Source: an uncultured Bacteroidales bacterium
Lineage (GTDB): Bacteria; Bacteroidota; Bacteroidia; Bacteroidales; Muribaculaceae
Assembly: GCA_902800715.1 (NCBI GenBank)
Contig: CADCFN010000001.1
Location: 164,446-228,445 of the forward strand
Length of the DNA: 64,000 nucleotides
Reading direction: 5' to 3'
Numbering within the stretch: the stretch's first letter is position 1; every line of letters begins with the position of its first letter. The notes under the pieces are model-generated. The model did not search any database. It was not told the origin of the DNA and saw only the letters and a list, made by a program, of their open reading frames with translations. The position numbers and the translations under genes were made by a program. Shown piece after piece: positions 42,050-51,556 of this stretch.

Positions 42050-43522
42050 TCATTTTTTGCGCCACAGGCGGGTCATGTCTTCGAGTGTCTTGCCCTTGGT
42101 TTCGGGAACAAGTTTCCAGACAAAGATGGCTGCCACGACACACAAGATGCCATACAAGCCATAGGTGAGCAAGTGGCCCATCTGGTCGCCCTCATGGAAC
42201 TCAAAGTTGAACATGGGCACAAACGACGTGCTGACAATCCAGTTGAAAATCCACTGGAAGGCAACGGCAATGGCAACGGCCTTGCCACGTATGGTATTGG
42301 GGAAGATCTCGGCGATGAGTACCCAGCAGATGGGTCCCCAGCTGAACATGAAGCATGCGCTGTAGAGCATGAGCGAAATCATGCACAACATGCCCAAGTT
42401 GGGATTGTCAAACGCCAAGGCCACACCAAAGGCGCCCAAAGCCATACCCAGCGAACCGGTAACGAGCAGCGGCTTGCGGCCCAACTTCTCGACCGTGAAC
42501 ACGGCCAGCAGCGTGAACAGGATGTTGATCACACCCATCACCACAGTGTTGACCATGGGATTGGTCATGCCCATCTCGTCAAAGATGCGCGGGGCGTAAT
42601 AGAGTACGGCATTGATGCCCACAATCTGCTGGAAGACGCTGAGCATGATGCCAATAAAGATACACACGTAGCCATAGGAGAAGAGTTTCTCGGTCTTCTG
42701 GGTAATGGTGCTCTTGATGTCGGCAAGGATAATCTCGGCACGGGTCTTGCCATTGATGCGGGACAGCACATGAAATGCCATATCATCCCGACCAGCCATG
42801 ACAAGGTATCGCGGCGTCTCGGGGACGAGACAGATGAGCAGAGTGAACAATCCGGCAGGAATGGCCTCGCTGCCAAACATGTAACGCCAGCCCTCCTGGG
42901 TAGCCCACATGGCACCCTCGGGGTTCATCACCTTGTTGATGCCTCCCACGATATCGATGTCGGGATTCTCGTGATTGCCCAAAATCATGAAGTTAACGAA
43001 ATAGACCACCAGCTGGCCAAAGATGATGGCAAACTGGTTCCATGACACGAGCATGCCGCGAATCTTGGTGGGAGCGACCTCGCCGATGTACATGGGGCAG
43101 ATGGCCGAAGCCAGACCCACACCCACACCGCCGACAATGCGGTAGAAGTTGAAGGCCATAAGCAGTTCCTTGGACGCGCCCTGCCCTTCAAAGAACAGGA
43201 ACTCGGGATGCATGCTGCCCAGCGCAGACAGGAAGAACAAAATGCCGGCAAGCATCAGCGAGCGCTTACGACCGAGGTTGGTAGCCAGCAAGCCTGAAAG
43301 GGCGCTGCCGATGATGCATCCGATCAGGGCACTGGAACAGGTCAGGCCATGCCAAGCATCAGTATGGTTGTAATCGGTAGCCTGCATGAAGAATGCCTGC
43401 AAGCCCTTCTCGGCGCCCGAGATGACCGCCGTGTCATATCCGAAGAGCAGACCACCAAGCACCGCCACCAGGACGATGCTCACCAGATAGAGCCTGCTTC
43501 CGCCTTTATCAAAGTAGCCCAT
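42050..43522 (-). CDS. xylE: Sugar-porter MFS transporter, xylose:proton symporter (XylE-like)
   Basis: 490 residues with 12 expected helices. Sugar-porter signatures are present: VAVLGGLLFGYDTAVISGAEKGL at the N-terminus, RIVGGVGVGLASAICPMYIGEVAPTKIRG, then PETPRYLV, GINAVLYYAPRIFDEMG and PETKGKTLEDM at the C-terminus. Last gene of the xyl cluster, 26 bp after xylA, so D-xylose is the likely substrate. Located in the inner membrane and proton-coupled by family. Confidence 0.9.
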   Translation of the reverse strand: MGYFDKGGSRLYLVSIVLVAVLGGLLFGYDTAVISGAEKGLQAFFMQATDYNHTDAWHGLTCSSALIGCIIGSALSGLLATNLGRKRSLMLAGILFFLSALGSMHPEFLFFEGQGASKELLMAFNFYRIVGGVGVGLASAICPMYIGEVAPTKIRGMLVSWNQFAIIFGQLVVYFVNFMILGNHENPDIDIVGGINKVMNPEGAMWATQEGWRYMFGSEAIPAGLFTLLICLVPETPRYLVMAGRDDMAFHVLSRINGKTRAEIILADIKSTITQKTEKLFSYGYVCIFIGIMLSVFQQIVGINAVLYYAPRIFDEMGMTNPMVNTVVMGVINILFTLLAVFTVEKLGRKPLLVTGSLGMALGAFGVALAFDNPNLGMLCMISLMLYSACFMFSWGPICWVLIAEIFPNTIRGKAVAIAVAFQWIFNWIVSTSFVPMFNFEFHEGDQMGHLLTYGLYGILCVVAAIFVWKLVPETKGKTLEDMTRLWRKK

Positions 43523-43548
43523 AAACTCTTGATTGCTTAATGACCAAA

Positions 43549-44865
43549 TTACTTGACATGCAAAGCCACGATGGCTTCATATTTCTCCTGCTTGCCGCTG
43601 ATGGTAGCGGGCTCGCCATGGGACTTGGCATAGGCAACCAGTTCCTCGAGGGACATCTGGCCGTCCTCAAAGCGCTTGCCTTCGCCCGAGTCAAAGCTGG
43701 CATAGCGTTCCTTGAGCATATTAGGCAACTCGCTCTTCTCAAGGATATCGGCAGCACTCAACAGGGCACGGGCCAGAGCATCCATACCACTGATGTGAGC
43801 GATAAAGATGTCCTCGGGGTCGGTGCTGTTGCGGCGCAGCTTGGCGTCAAAGTTGGTACCGCCGTCCTTGAAGCCGCCACCGCGCATAATCTGCAGCATA
43901 GCATTGGTGAGTTCATAACTGTTGATGGGGAACTGGTCAGTATCCCAACCGTTCTGGTGGTCACCGCGATTAGCATCAATGCTGCCCAGCATGCCGTTAT
44001 CCACAGCCACTGCCAGCTCGTGGGCAAAGGTGTGGCCCGCCAGCGTGGCATGGTTGACCTCGATGTTGACCTTAAAGTCCTTATCAAGGCCATTGGCACG
44101 CAAGAAGCCGATAACGGTCTCGGTATCCTGGTCATACTGGTGCTTGGTGGGTTCCATGGGCTTGGGCTCAATCAGGAAGGTGCCCTTGAAGCCCTTAGCA
44201 CGGGCATAATCACGGGCAGCCGTGAGCATCTTGGCCAGATGGTTCTTCTCGCGCTGCATCTGGGTGTTGAGCAGGGTCTGATAGCCCTCACGACCACCCC
44301 AGAAGACGTAGGCGTTACCGCCCAACTTGATGGTGGCATCGAGAGCGTTCTTGATCTGTACGGCTGCACGTGCCACGACATTAAAGTCGGGATTGGTTGC
44401 GGCACCGTTCATGTAACGCTTATGGCCGAACACGTTGGCAGTACCCCACAACAGCTTGATACCCGTTGCCTGCATCTTCGCCAGGGCATAGTCGGTAATA
44501 GCCTTCATGCGTGCTTCATATTCCTCGATGCTATCGGCCTCCTCAATGAGGTCCACATCATGGAAACAGAAATACTCGATGCCTAGCTTCTGCATGATTT
44601 CAAAACCGGCATCCATCTTGTCCTTGGCACGCTGCAAGGGGTCCTCGGCTTTGTCCCATTCATAGAAACGGGTCTGTCCGCCAAACTGGTCAGCGCTGGC
44701 CTGCCCCAGGGTATGCCACCAGGCTATAGCGAATTTGAACCAGTCTTTCATCTTCTTGCCCATAACCACGCGTTCGGGATCATAGTAATGGAACGCCATC
44801 ACATTCTTGCTCTCGGCTCCCTCATACGGGATTTTGCCAATCTCGGGAAAATACTCTTTACTCAT
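43549..44865 (-). CDS. xylA: Xylose isomerase
   Basis: 438 residues, the usual length of the class II enzymes. It converts D-xylose to D-xylulose with two metal ions in the cytoplasm. Motifs: FHDVDLIEE (catalytic His and metal Asp region), VFWGGREGYQTLLNTQM, LIEPKPMEPTKHQYDQD (metal Glu) and NRGDHQNGWDTDQFP (metal His and Asp). Located between xylB and xylE on the same strand with short gaps, so an operon. Confidence 0.97.
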   Translation of the reverse strand: MSKEYFPEIGKIPYEGAESKNVMAFHYYDPERVVMGKKMKDWFKFAIAWWHTLGQASADQFGGQTRFYEWDKAEDPLQRAKDKMDAGFEIMQKLGIEYFCFHDVDLIEEADSIEEYEARMKAITDYALAKMQATGIKLLWGTANVFGHKRYMNGAATNPDFNVVARAAVQIKNALDATIKLGGNAYVFWGGREGYQTLLNTQMQREKNHLAKMLTAARDYARAKGFKGTFLIEPKPMEPTKHQYDQDTETVIGFLRANGLDKDFKVNIEVNHATLAGHTFAHELAVAVDNGMLGSIDANRGDHQNGWDTDQFPINSYELTNAMLQIMRGGGFKDGGTNFDAKLRRNSTDPEDIFIAHISGMDALARALLSAADILEKSELPNMLKERYASFDSGEGKRFEDGQMSLEELVAYAKSHGEPATISGKQEKYEAIVALHVK

Positions 44866-44909
44866 TGTCTTTTAGTGTTATGTTGATTATTGATGGTAAT
44901 AATTCTATT

Positions 44910-46403
44910 TTATGATAAAGCCTTCTTCAACAAGGCTTTCCAGCGTTCATAAGCGCACTTGCAAGCCTCGCGGTCCTGTTCAATCGGCTCAATGACCGAC
45001 AGACATTGCAGCGTGGCAAAAGCCTCCTGGGCATTCTTGTAGATTCCAGCTCCGATTCCAGCTCCACGTGCGGCACCCACGCTGCCGTCGGTATCATGCA
45101 GCTCGATGGTCGCACCGCTCACGGTAGCCAAGGTCTGGCGGAAGACGGGACTCAACATCATGTTGGCCTTTCCCGCATGGATGGTGCTGATGTCCATGCC
45201 CATCTCTCGCATGACTTCCATGCCATAGGCAAAACTGAACACGATACCCTCCTGTGACGCGCGCAACAGGTGGGTGCGGTTGTGGCGATTGAAGTCCAGC
45301 CCGTGTACCGAGCATCCCGTCTCACGATTCTCGAGCACACGTTCAGCACCGTTGCCAAAGGGGATGACCGTCACGCCCTCACTGCCGATGGGCACCGAGG
45401 CGCAGAGGTCATTGATTTCTTGATAGGAAAGACCTGAAGTCACATTGCGACGCATCCAGGCATTGAGGATGCCAGTGCCGTTAATGCACAACAGCACGCC
45501 CAGGCGATCAAGGTCGGCCGAATAGTTCACATGAGCAAAGGTGTTGACACGGCTCAATGGGTCACGATTGACCTCGCCCAGAACACCATACACGACGCCC
45601 GAGGTACCGGCCGTAGCAGCGACCTCGCCAGGATTGAGCACGCCCAACGACAGGGCATTATTGGGTTGGTCCCCAGCACGGTAGCCTATCGGAGTTCCAG
45701 CCTTGAGGCCCAACTCGTTGGCCACTTGAGGCGACACCGTGGCTTGAATGCCGAAGGTAGGCACCGTTTCGCTCAAGAGCGAGTGGTCAAAGCCGTAGTA
45801 GTCCAGCAGCTCAACGGCAGGCCGCTCAGCCTTGAAGTCCCACATGATGCCTTCGCTCAGGCCGCTGATGGTCGTTGCAGGCTTACCGCTCAGTCGCATG
45901 GCTATGTAGTCGCCCGGGAGCATCACCTTGTAGATGCGCCTGTACACATCGGGTTCATTTTCCTTAACCCACGCCAACTTGGCTGCAGTGAAATTGCCCG
46001 GCGAATTGAGCAGATGCTCCAGGCACCAGTCTTTGCCCAATGCCTGCATCGCCCGCTCACCATAAGGTACCGCCCTGGAATCGCACCAGATGATGCTGTC
46101 GCGCACGGGCTGCAGGTCACGGTCCACACACACCAGCCCATGCATCTGATAACTGATGCCGATGGCCTTGATATCCTCACCTCTGGCATCCGCCTGTTTT
46201 AAGCACTGAACAAGCGATTGTTTGGCATAATCCCACCATGAACGAGGGTCTTGCTCGGCCCAACCGGGTTTCACAGCCTTGATGGGAGCCTCCTGCTTCG
46301 GAGAAAAAGCCGATGCTACACAACAGCCCGTCTCCACATCGACCAACGACGCTTTTACCGAACTGCTGCCCACATCCAGACCTAACAAATATGCATGACT
46401 CAT
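44910..46403 (-). CDS. xylB: Xylulokinase (FGGY family)
   Basis: 497 residues. The ATPase fold opens with LLGLDVGSSSVKASLVD, and the FGGY sugar-kinase signatures are seen as YQMHGLVCVDRDLQPVRDSIIWCDSRA, and ATAGTSGVVYGVLGE toward the second domain. It phosphorylates D-xylulose to xylulose-5-phosphate for the pentose phosphate pathway. First gene of the operon; a promoter box lies 75 bp upstream. The neighbours xylA and xylE settle the substrate. Confidence 0.95.
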   Translation of the reverse strand: MSHAYLLGLDVGSSSVKASLVDVETGCCVASAFSPKQEAPIKAVKPGWAEQDPRSWWDYAKQSLVQCLKQADARGEDIKAIGISYQMHGLVCVDRDLQPVRDSIIWCDSRAVPYGERAMQALGKDWCLEHLLNSPGNFTAAKLAWVKENEPDVYRRIYKVMLPGDYIAMRLSGKPATTISGLSEGIMWDFKAERPAVELLDYYGFDHSLLSETVPTFGIQATVSPQVANELGLKAGTPIGYRAGDQPNNALSLGVLNPGEVAATAGTSGVVYGVLGEVNRDPLSRVNTFAHVNYSADLDRLGVLLCINGTGILNAWMRRNVTSGLSYQEINDLCASVPIGSEGVTVIPFGNGAERVLENRETGCSVHGLDFNRHNRTHLLRASQEGIVFSFAYGMEVMREMGMDISTIHAGKANMMLSPVFRQTLATVSGATIELHDTDGSVGAARGAGIGAGIYKNAQEAFATLQCLSVIEPIEQDREACKCAYERWKALLKKALS

Positions 46404-46477
46404 TTCTTTTTCTTCTGGTTTTCTTTCGGATTAATCTGATTAAATGATTCTTCACTTAGGCGTGATTCATCATGTCG

Positions 46478-46485
46478 CAAAGATA
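46478..46485 (-). promoter_or_regulatory. Promoter -7 box of the xyl operon
   Basis: TATCTTTG on the minus strand, 75 bp before xylB. No divergent regulator gene lies upstream; the gap 46404-46667 holds only this box and AT-rich sequence. Confidence 0.6.
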
Positions 46486-46667
46486 CGAAAAAATTATGCA
46501 AGTTAAACGAAATGACAAATTAATTAACGTCCAGTTAAGAACGCATTGGTGTAGAATCCGCAGGATGAAGTGCGGAACCTATATCATTACTCGTCTAAGT
46601 TGTCATTCATGCTGTGCAAATTGTCTGAAAATTTAGCGTCTTAGCGAGGGGCATTCCACATCGCAGA

Positions 46668-47756
46668 TTACAGCAGGGTGTGGATGAAGTCGGTCATCAT
46701 CTGGTCGTGGCGGCGCACGTCGCGGTAGAGGGCCAGTTGGTTGCGGGTGCGGTCAAGGTTGTGGGTGGGATACTTGATTTTGTAGTAGGTGTCACCATTG
46801 ATGTAGTCGGCGAGGAAACGCACGCACTGCATGAAGGGGAACAGCGCCACAGCATAGGGTAGCATCTCCATCTCGATAGGCGTGAGGAAGTCGCGAGCCG
46901 ACTCCAGATAACCTGTTGTAAAGGCCTTGAAAATTTCCTCGTTGAAACCCACACGTGACAGGTCGGGGTCGTCCTCGGCGGTGAAATTGGCACCAGTGCG
47001 CAGGAAGTCGCCGTAGTCCGAAAAAATGAACGACGGCATCACCGTGTCGAGGTCGATAACGCACAGCACCCTGCCTTGCTGGTCAAACAGCATGTTATTG
47101 ACCTTGGTGTCGCAGTGGCAGATGCGTTTGAGCAACCGGCCCTCGCGGTAGAGCCGTTCGGCCTGGCACATCTCGTCGGCATCGCGCTCAAGTTCGTCGA
47201 CGATGTCGCGCACCTCGTCCAAGCGGCCAGCAGCATCGTTAGCGACAGCCTCACGCAGCTGACGCATGCGCAGTTCCATGTTGTGGAAATCGGGGATAGT
47301 CTCGCCCAACGCTTCTGGCACATCGACCAGCATTTTTTCGAAGTTGCCGAAAGCCTTGCCGCAGTCATAGGCGCTCTCGGGCGTGACAGCCTCGTTGGTG
47401 ACAGTATCGGGGATATATACCATCACACGCCAGTAGCGGTCGGCCTCGTCGCGGTAGTAGGTCTTGCCGTCCCTGGCTTTGACGAATTGCAATACCTTGC
47501 GGTCAATGTCGTCGGTATTGCAGGCTTCTAGCCTGCAGCGGATGTGTGCCGTCACCACCTCGATGTTGTGCTGCAGCAGGTCCACGTCCTGGAAGATGGC
47601 GTTGTTGATGCGCTGGAGCACATAGTCGGGCGCAGCGCCCTCGGTAATCACATGGTAGGTGTCGTTAATGAGTCCGTTGCCCAAAGGCTTGACGTCCTTG
47701 ACCATACCCTTTATTTCAAATTGTGCCAGAATGCCGGCAGTGTCGATAGCTTCCAT
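46668..47756 (-). CDS. Sugar kinase of the aminoglycoside-phosphotransferase fold (N-acetylhexosamine 1-kinase-like)
   Basis: 362 residues. MVKDVKPLGNGLINDTYHVIT is the nucleotide loop, YVLQRINNAIFQDVDLL the lysine strand, and HCDTKVNNMLFD with VLCVIDLDTVMPSFIFSDYGDFLR are the catalytic loop and metal-binding motif of the choline kinase/APH fold. Similar to NahK, which phosphorylates GlcNAc or GalNAc at C1 in host-glycan salvage. The GH109 and SDR genes upstream on the same strand support a GalNAc role. The substrate is inferred from context. Confidence 0.8.
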   Translation of the reverse strand: MEAIDTAGILAQFEIKGMVKDVKPLGNGLINDTYHVITEGAAPDYVLQRINNAIFQDVDLLQHNIEVVTAHIRCRLEACNTDDIDRKVLQFVKARDGKTYYRDEADRYWRVMVYIPDTVTNEAVTPESAYDCGKAFGNFEKMLVDVPEALGETIPDFHNMELRMRQLREAVANDAAGRLDEVRDIVDELERDADEMCQAERLYREGRLLKRICHCDTKVNNMLFDQQGRVLCVIDLDTVMPSFIFSDYGDFLRTGANFTAEDDPDLSRVGFNEEIFKAFTTGYLESARDFLTPIEMEMLPYAVALFPFMQCVRFLADYINGDTYYKIKYPTHNLDRTRNQLALYRDVRRHDQMMTDFIHTLL

Positions 47757-47857
47757 ATTGATTTTTGGTTTTTAGTTTTAGATATTCTAGATTATCTAGA
47801 TTGTCTAGAAACTCTAGAGAAGATAACTTCTAATTCCTAACTCCTAACTCCTAATTT

Positions 47858-49381
47858 CTAATGCTTTTCCCAATACTTGGCGCCCTTGGCTTTCAGTTGC
47901 TTGGTGAATTCCATAGCCGCGGCACGTGTCGCAGCCTCATCCTCGGGCTTGGCCCAGGCATGGCGGTAGCCACGGAACCTGCTCCACTCGCCTCGGGTGA
48001 AATCGGGCACTTGTACAGGCTTGTTGCCGTTGTCCATCGAGAGGCTACCCAGTTCGGCCAGGCAGCACCATTCGGCCAGGTCATACACGTCAATGTCGAG
48101 TGGTAGCCCGTTCTGCAGGCAATAGACCAGGCGCGAGTCCATGATGAAGTCCATGCCACCATGCCCGCCCACTTCCTTGGCCTCCTCGCCATAGCGTTTC
48201 ACGAGCGGTGAGGTGAACCGCTGCAGGAGCGCCTCGGTATCCTCTTTGCTCAGGTAGGAATGGCCCGTATAGTCCTTGCTGACGTTGACACCGGCCTTTT
48301 TCATTACCTCGGCGGCCAGTGCGAATCCCTCGACAGGATATTTGTTGACAAAGCCCTTGGTGCCCGTGAGCTGGTACATGCGGTTATAGGGCTGCGGCGT
48401 CATCACATTGTGATGAATCTCGATGACCTTGCCTTTCTCGGTTGAGATAAGAGTAGTGGTGTGGTCACCGTTCTTGAATTCCGGGCAATATTCGCCTGTG
48501 CGAGCTTTGAACAGTTCCTGGCCATTAAAGGAGCGGGTATCCATCGCCACTAGCGTTCTCATGCGGTCGCCGCGGTGAAGGTTAAGCACTTGGGCGATGG
48601 GGCCCAGGCCATGGGTGGGATAAACGTCACCGCGGAACTTGCTGTTATAGTCGAGTCGCCACCCGAGTTTGTCGTCGGCGCCACGTTTCCAGTACTCGTC
48701 CCAATAGGGCGACAACTCGTGGCGGTAGGCTCCCTGCACATAAATCACTTCGCCCAGCAGACCCCTCTGAGCCATGTAGAGCGAATTGAGCTCAAAGAAG
48801 TCATAGCAGCAGTTCTCGAGCATCATCACGTGCAGGCGCTTGTTCTCGCTCAGGTTAATCAGCGACCAAATCTCGGTCATGTTCATTGCCGAGGGGACCT
48901 CGATGGCGACGTGATGGCCATGTTCCAGTGCCTCACGCGCCACCAGGTAGTGGTGAAGCCAGTCGGTGGCGATATACACCAGGTCGATGTCGGTGCGTTT
49001 ACATAAATCCTTATAGCCATCTTCGCCGTAATAGATGTCGGCGGCGGGCATGGAGGCTTTGCGCAGGATGTCTTGGCAGGCTTCGGCACGGTCGCGCTCA
49101 TGGTCACACAGGGCCTTTACCTCGATGCCCGGGATATGCGTCCAGCGCTCCACTGCGTCGGGTCCGCGCATGCCCAGCCCCACGAAGGCCACCCTCACGA
49201 CAGGTATCTTCTCAACTGTAAGTCCCAGCGCCGACCTCTGGCCCGCAGGTCGCTCTGGCACCTCGGTCACAATCGTCCCGTCCTTGATAGTATAAGGCCA
49301 ATTAAACTGCGCTAATGCGGTAAACGACATCAGCGAAAATAACCCCAAAACAAGTGCTATGATATATTTCTGTCTCATCAT
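47858..49381 (-). CDS. GH109-like NAD-dependent alpha-N-acetylgalactosaminidase (Gfo/Idh/MocA fold)
   Basis: 507 residues. Signal peptide MMRQKYIIALVLGLFSLMSFTALA. The Rossmann domain starts at VRVAFVGLGMRGPDAVERW, followed by EVPSAMNMTEIWSLI and the GDVYPTHGLGPIAQVLNLHRGDR segment, which holds the catalytic His region of GH109. Secreted enzymes of this family remove terminal alpha-GalNAc by an NAD-dependent mechanism, as in mucin degradation. The SDR stop is immediately before its ATG. The gap to the kinase gene downstream is 101 bp of TCTAGA-rich and CCTAACT-repeat sequence. Confidence 0.88.
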   Translation of the reverse strand: MMRQKYIIALVLGLFSLMSFTALAQFNWPYTIKDGTIVTEVPERPAGQRSALGLTVEKIPVVRVAFVGLGMRGPDAVERWTHIPGIEVKALCDHERDRAEACQDILRKASMPAADIYYGEDGYKDLCKRTDIDLVYIATDWLHHYLVAREALEHGHHVAIEVPSAMNMTEIWSLINLSENKRLHVMMLENCCYDFFELNSLYMAQRGLLGEVIYVQGAYRHELSPYWDEYWKRGADDKLGWRLDYNSKFRGDVYPTHGLGPIAQVLNLHRGDRMRTLVAMDTRSFNGQELFKARTGEYCPEFKNGDHTTTLISTEKGKVIEIHHNVMTPQPYNRMYQLTGTKGFVNKYPVEGFALAAEVMKKAGVNVSKDYTGHSYLSKEDTEALLQRFTSPLVKRYGEEAKEVGGHGGMDFIMDSRLVYCLQNGLPLDIDVYDLAEWCCLAELGSLSMDNGNKPVQVPDFTRGEWSRFRGYRHAWAKPEDEAATRAAAMEFTKQLKAKGAKYWEKH

Positions 49382-50095
49382 TCAATTTTTTAATGTCCAA
49401 CCATGATCGCCATGATAAATCATTTGGTGGGTCATGCCACCGTCAATGCAGATGTTTTCGCCCGTGATGAAGGTCGCCTTGTCTGAACAGAGGTACAGGA
49501 CCATGTTGGCGATATCCATAGGATTACCTACCCTGCCAACGGGCTGTTGAGTGGCGTCGGGTCCTTCATAAACGGTATAAGCAGTGTCTATCCAGCCTGG
49601 AGAAATGGAGTTGACCCGGACACGGCCAGCAAGACTGACCGCCAGCGCATGAGTCAGCGCAGCGATTCCGCCTTTGGCAGCGGTGTAGCTCTCGGTCTGA
49701 GGTTGGCTCATGCGGTCACGTGAAGAGGAGATGTTCACAATTGCAGCCCCCTCGGCAAAGTAAGGAGAGAAGAGTTTGGAGAGGTAGAACGGAGCAGTGA
49801 CGCCAACGCTCATCGCATACTGGAAGTCCTCGTAGCTGCATTCGTCAATCCCCTTCATCAGCGGCAGGGCATTGTTGATGAGATAGTCCACCCGACCATG
49901 TTTCTCGATGACCTCGCGGGCAAAACGCTCCAGCACTTGTTTGTCAGCGATATCACCCACGAAGTGATTTCCAGGCTGCTTGTCAATCACGCAGACGTGC
50001 GCACCAGCCTTCTGGAATTCCTCGGCGATGCAGCGCCCTATGCCCTGTGCGCCGCCTGTTACAACCGCTATTTTATCTTTAAAATTCATTCCCAT
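49382..50095 (-). CDS. Short-chain dehydrogenase/reductase
   Basis: 237 residues from ATG 50095. The NAD(P) loop is VVTGGAQGIGRCIAEEF (11-27), and the active site is NISSSRDRMSQPQTESYTAAKGG with catalytic Ser, Tyr and Lys in the usual spacing; it ends with FITGENICIDGGMTHQ. The first gene of the GH109-kinase cluster; its stop adjoins the GH109 start. The substrate may be a sugar acid or released sugar; not determined. Confidence 0.88.
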   Translation of the reverse strand: MGMNFKDKIAVVTGGAQGIGRCIAEEFQKAGAHVCVIDKQPGNHFVGDIADKQVLERFAREVIEKHGRVDYLINNALPLMKGIDECSYEDFQYAMSVGVTAPFYLSKLFSPYFAEGAAIVNISSSRDRMSQPQTESYTAAKGGIAALTHALAVSLAGRVRVNSISPGWIDTAYTVYEGPDATQQPVGRVGNPMDIANMVLYLCSDKATFITGENICIDGGMTHQMIYHGDHGWTLKN

Positions 50096-50230
50096 TATGG
50101 CATTTGATAATCAATTTACGGGAACAAATATAGCAACAATTCAGCAGTTTAGCCCACTGAACTGAAAATTTTTAGAAGAAAAAACTGCTGAGATGATAAA
50201 CACCAACTAAACGCAGCACAGATGAATGAA

Positions 50231-50734
50231 CTATTCCTCCTTATTTTCGTTAAGGCCTGTCCCTGTGATGTCGTTTTGTTCTATATACTGGTTTTCCTGA
50301 CGCTCGGTTGATGACAAGCGTGATAGCCAATGAGAGAGAAAACCGAAGGGAATCATCAGGACAATAGCCAACACGCACACTACTGCAAACCAAAGGATGT
50401 GCATCATCACCAAAGGATATGTCTCAGTGTGTCGGTAAAGGTAAGAAATCAACATCATTATCAAAAAGAGTGCAGTTAACATCCCACAAAAATAGAGCAC
50501 CATCTTCATCGCCAATAACATCCAGTGGCTATCTTTCCACTGGGCAAAAGCCAAACGGATACTCAACCATGAGATTATCGCTGGGGGCAACGAAAAGATG
50601 ATCATCCCGATCGCATTATCGAACCCAACAATATTAACGAACGACATCAGTAGTGTGACTCCCACCCCCAACAGTAGCGAGAAAAGTAACGTAACTATCT
50701 GATATTTCTTTTTCTTATCTTGAGATAATTTCAT
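50231..50734 (-). CDS. Four-helix membrane protein of unknown function
   Basis: 167 residues with four hydrophobic stretches (about 12-35, 40-60, 75-98 and 108-130) and a hydrophilic tail rich in Asn and Glu (STERQENQYIEQNDITGTGLNENKEE). I recognise no family. It lies alone between the SDR gene and the stress cluster, read away from the cluster, and its upstream region is separate from the OhrR-type operators by about 150 bp. Confidence 0.65.
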   Translation of the reverse strand: MKLSQDKKKKYQIVTLLFSLLLGVGVTLLMSFVNIVGFDNAIGMIIFSLPPAIISWLSIRLAFAQWKDSHWMLLAMKMVLYFCGMLTALFLIMMLISYLYRHTETYPLVMMHILWFAVVCVLAIVLMIPFGFLSHWLSRLSSTERQENQYIEQNDITGTGLNENKEE

Positions 50735-50880
50735 TGAACAAAAATTGAGACGTTTGTATCGGTATTATTGGTTCTGAGTTGATATTGCAGCAAAGATACA
50801 ACTTAATCTCAATAATCGCATTAAAAATGCGAAAAAATAGGAAAAAGCACCGAAAATCCATTCAACTAGATGAAAAGATA

Positions 50881-50976
50881 ATATCGTGTGCGATATATTG
50901 TTAAACATTCTTAAAGTTGGGGATAAATCGCTTGCGATATAAATTATTTGGTGTAACTTTGCATCGTAAACGATAT
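50881..50976 (+). promoter_or_regulatory. Three repeated palindromes over the stress-cluster promoter (probable OhrR operators)
   Basis: NNATCG-N4-CGATAT occurs three times: 50881-50896 (perfect ATATCG-TGTG-CGATAT), 50925-50940 (AAATCG-CTTG-CGATAT) and 50961-50976 (GCATCG-TAAA-CGATAT). The second covers the -33 element; the third starts at the last base of the -7 box and covers the transcription start. This is where a repressor would block RNA polymerase. Confidence 0.8.
50932..50961 (+). promoter_or_regulatory. Promoter of the peroxide-stress cluster
   Basis: TTG (50932-50934), 19 bp, TAACTTTG (50954-50961), 40 bp before the peroxidase ATG. Both boxes touch or lie within palindromes. Confidence 0.8.
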
Positions 50977-51001
50977 AAATTGCAATTAAAAAGAGACAGA
51001 A

Positions 51002-51547
51002 ATGGCAAAGATTTATGATTTTAAGGCTCTGACGAGCAAAGGTAAAGAGATTGACTTCAAGGATTTTGAGGGCAAGGTATTGTTGATTGTGAACACCGCC
51101 AGCAAGTGTGGTTTCACGCCCCAATTTGCAGGGCTGGAGGAACTCAACCAGAAGTACAAAGATAAGGGACTGGTCATCATCGGTTTCCCCTGCAACCAGT
51201 TTAAGGAGCAAGATCCCGGCACCGACGGACAGATTGAGGAATTCTGCCAGTTGAATTACGGTGTGACCTTCCAGATCATGAAGAAAATTGATGTGAACGG
51301 TCCTGCCGCAGAACCCATCTTCGAGTATCTGAAGGCTCAGGCTCCCACCGAGGAGTACCACGGCATTAAGGCCAAGGGTGCCGCACTGCTCTTCAAGACC
51401 CTCAGCAACAGTGTGGAGAAGGACAGCGACATCAAGTGGAATTTCACCAAATTCCTGATTTCGAAAGACGGCGAGACCATCAAGCGTTACGCGCCCACCA
51501 CCGAGCCCAAGGATTTTGAGAAAGACGTTGAAGCCACGTTGGCTTAA
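51002..51547 (+). CDS. Glutathione peroxidase-family peroxidase
   Basis: 181 residues, cytoplasmic (no signal peptide). NTASKCGFTPQF holds the peroxidatic Cys36, FPCNQFKEQDPGT the conserved second motif and IKWNFTKFLI the Trp-Asn-Phe motif of the GPx active site. Bacterial members usually draw electrons from thioredoxin, so glutathione use is not implied. First gene of the cluster. It is 9 bp ahead of the OhrR-like gene. Confidence 0.93.
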   Translation: MAKIYDFKALTSKGKEIDFKDFEGKVLLIVNTASKCGFTPQFAGLEELNQKYKDKGLVIIGFPCNQFKEQDPGTDGQIEEFCQLNYGVTFQIMKKIDVNGPAAEPIFEYLKAQAPTEEYHGIKAKGAALLFKTLSNSVEKDSDIKWNFTKFLISKDGETIKRYAPTTEPKDFEKDVEATLA

Positions 51548-51556
51548 AACATTGTC

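Noticed and set aside
41960-43045. 361-codon open frame opposite xylE
   Set aside because: His/Asp-rich composition typical of an antisense reading of a transporter gene.
43540-44586. 348-codon open frame opposite xylA
   Set aside because: Mirror of the xylose isomerase coding sequence with no family resemblance.
47763-47857. TCTAGA-rich and CCTAACT-repeat stretch as a regulatory element
   Set aside because: Low-complexity repeats common in such intergenic gaps; no defined stem or operator could be delimited.
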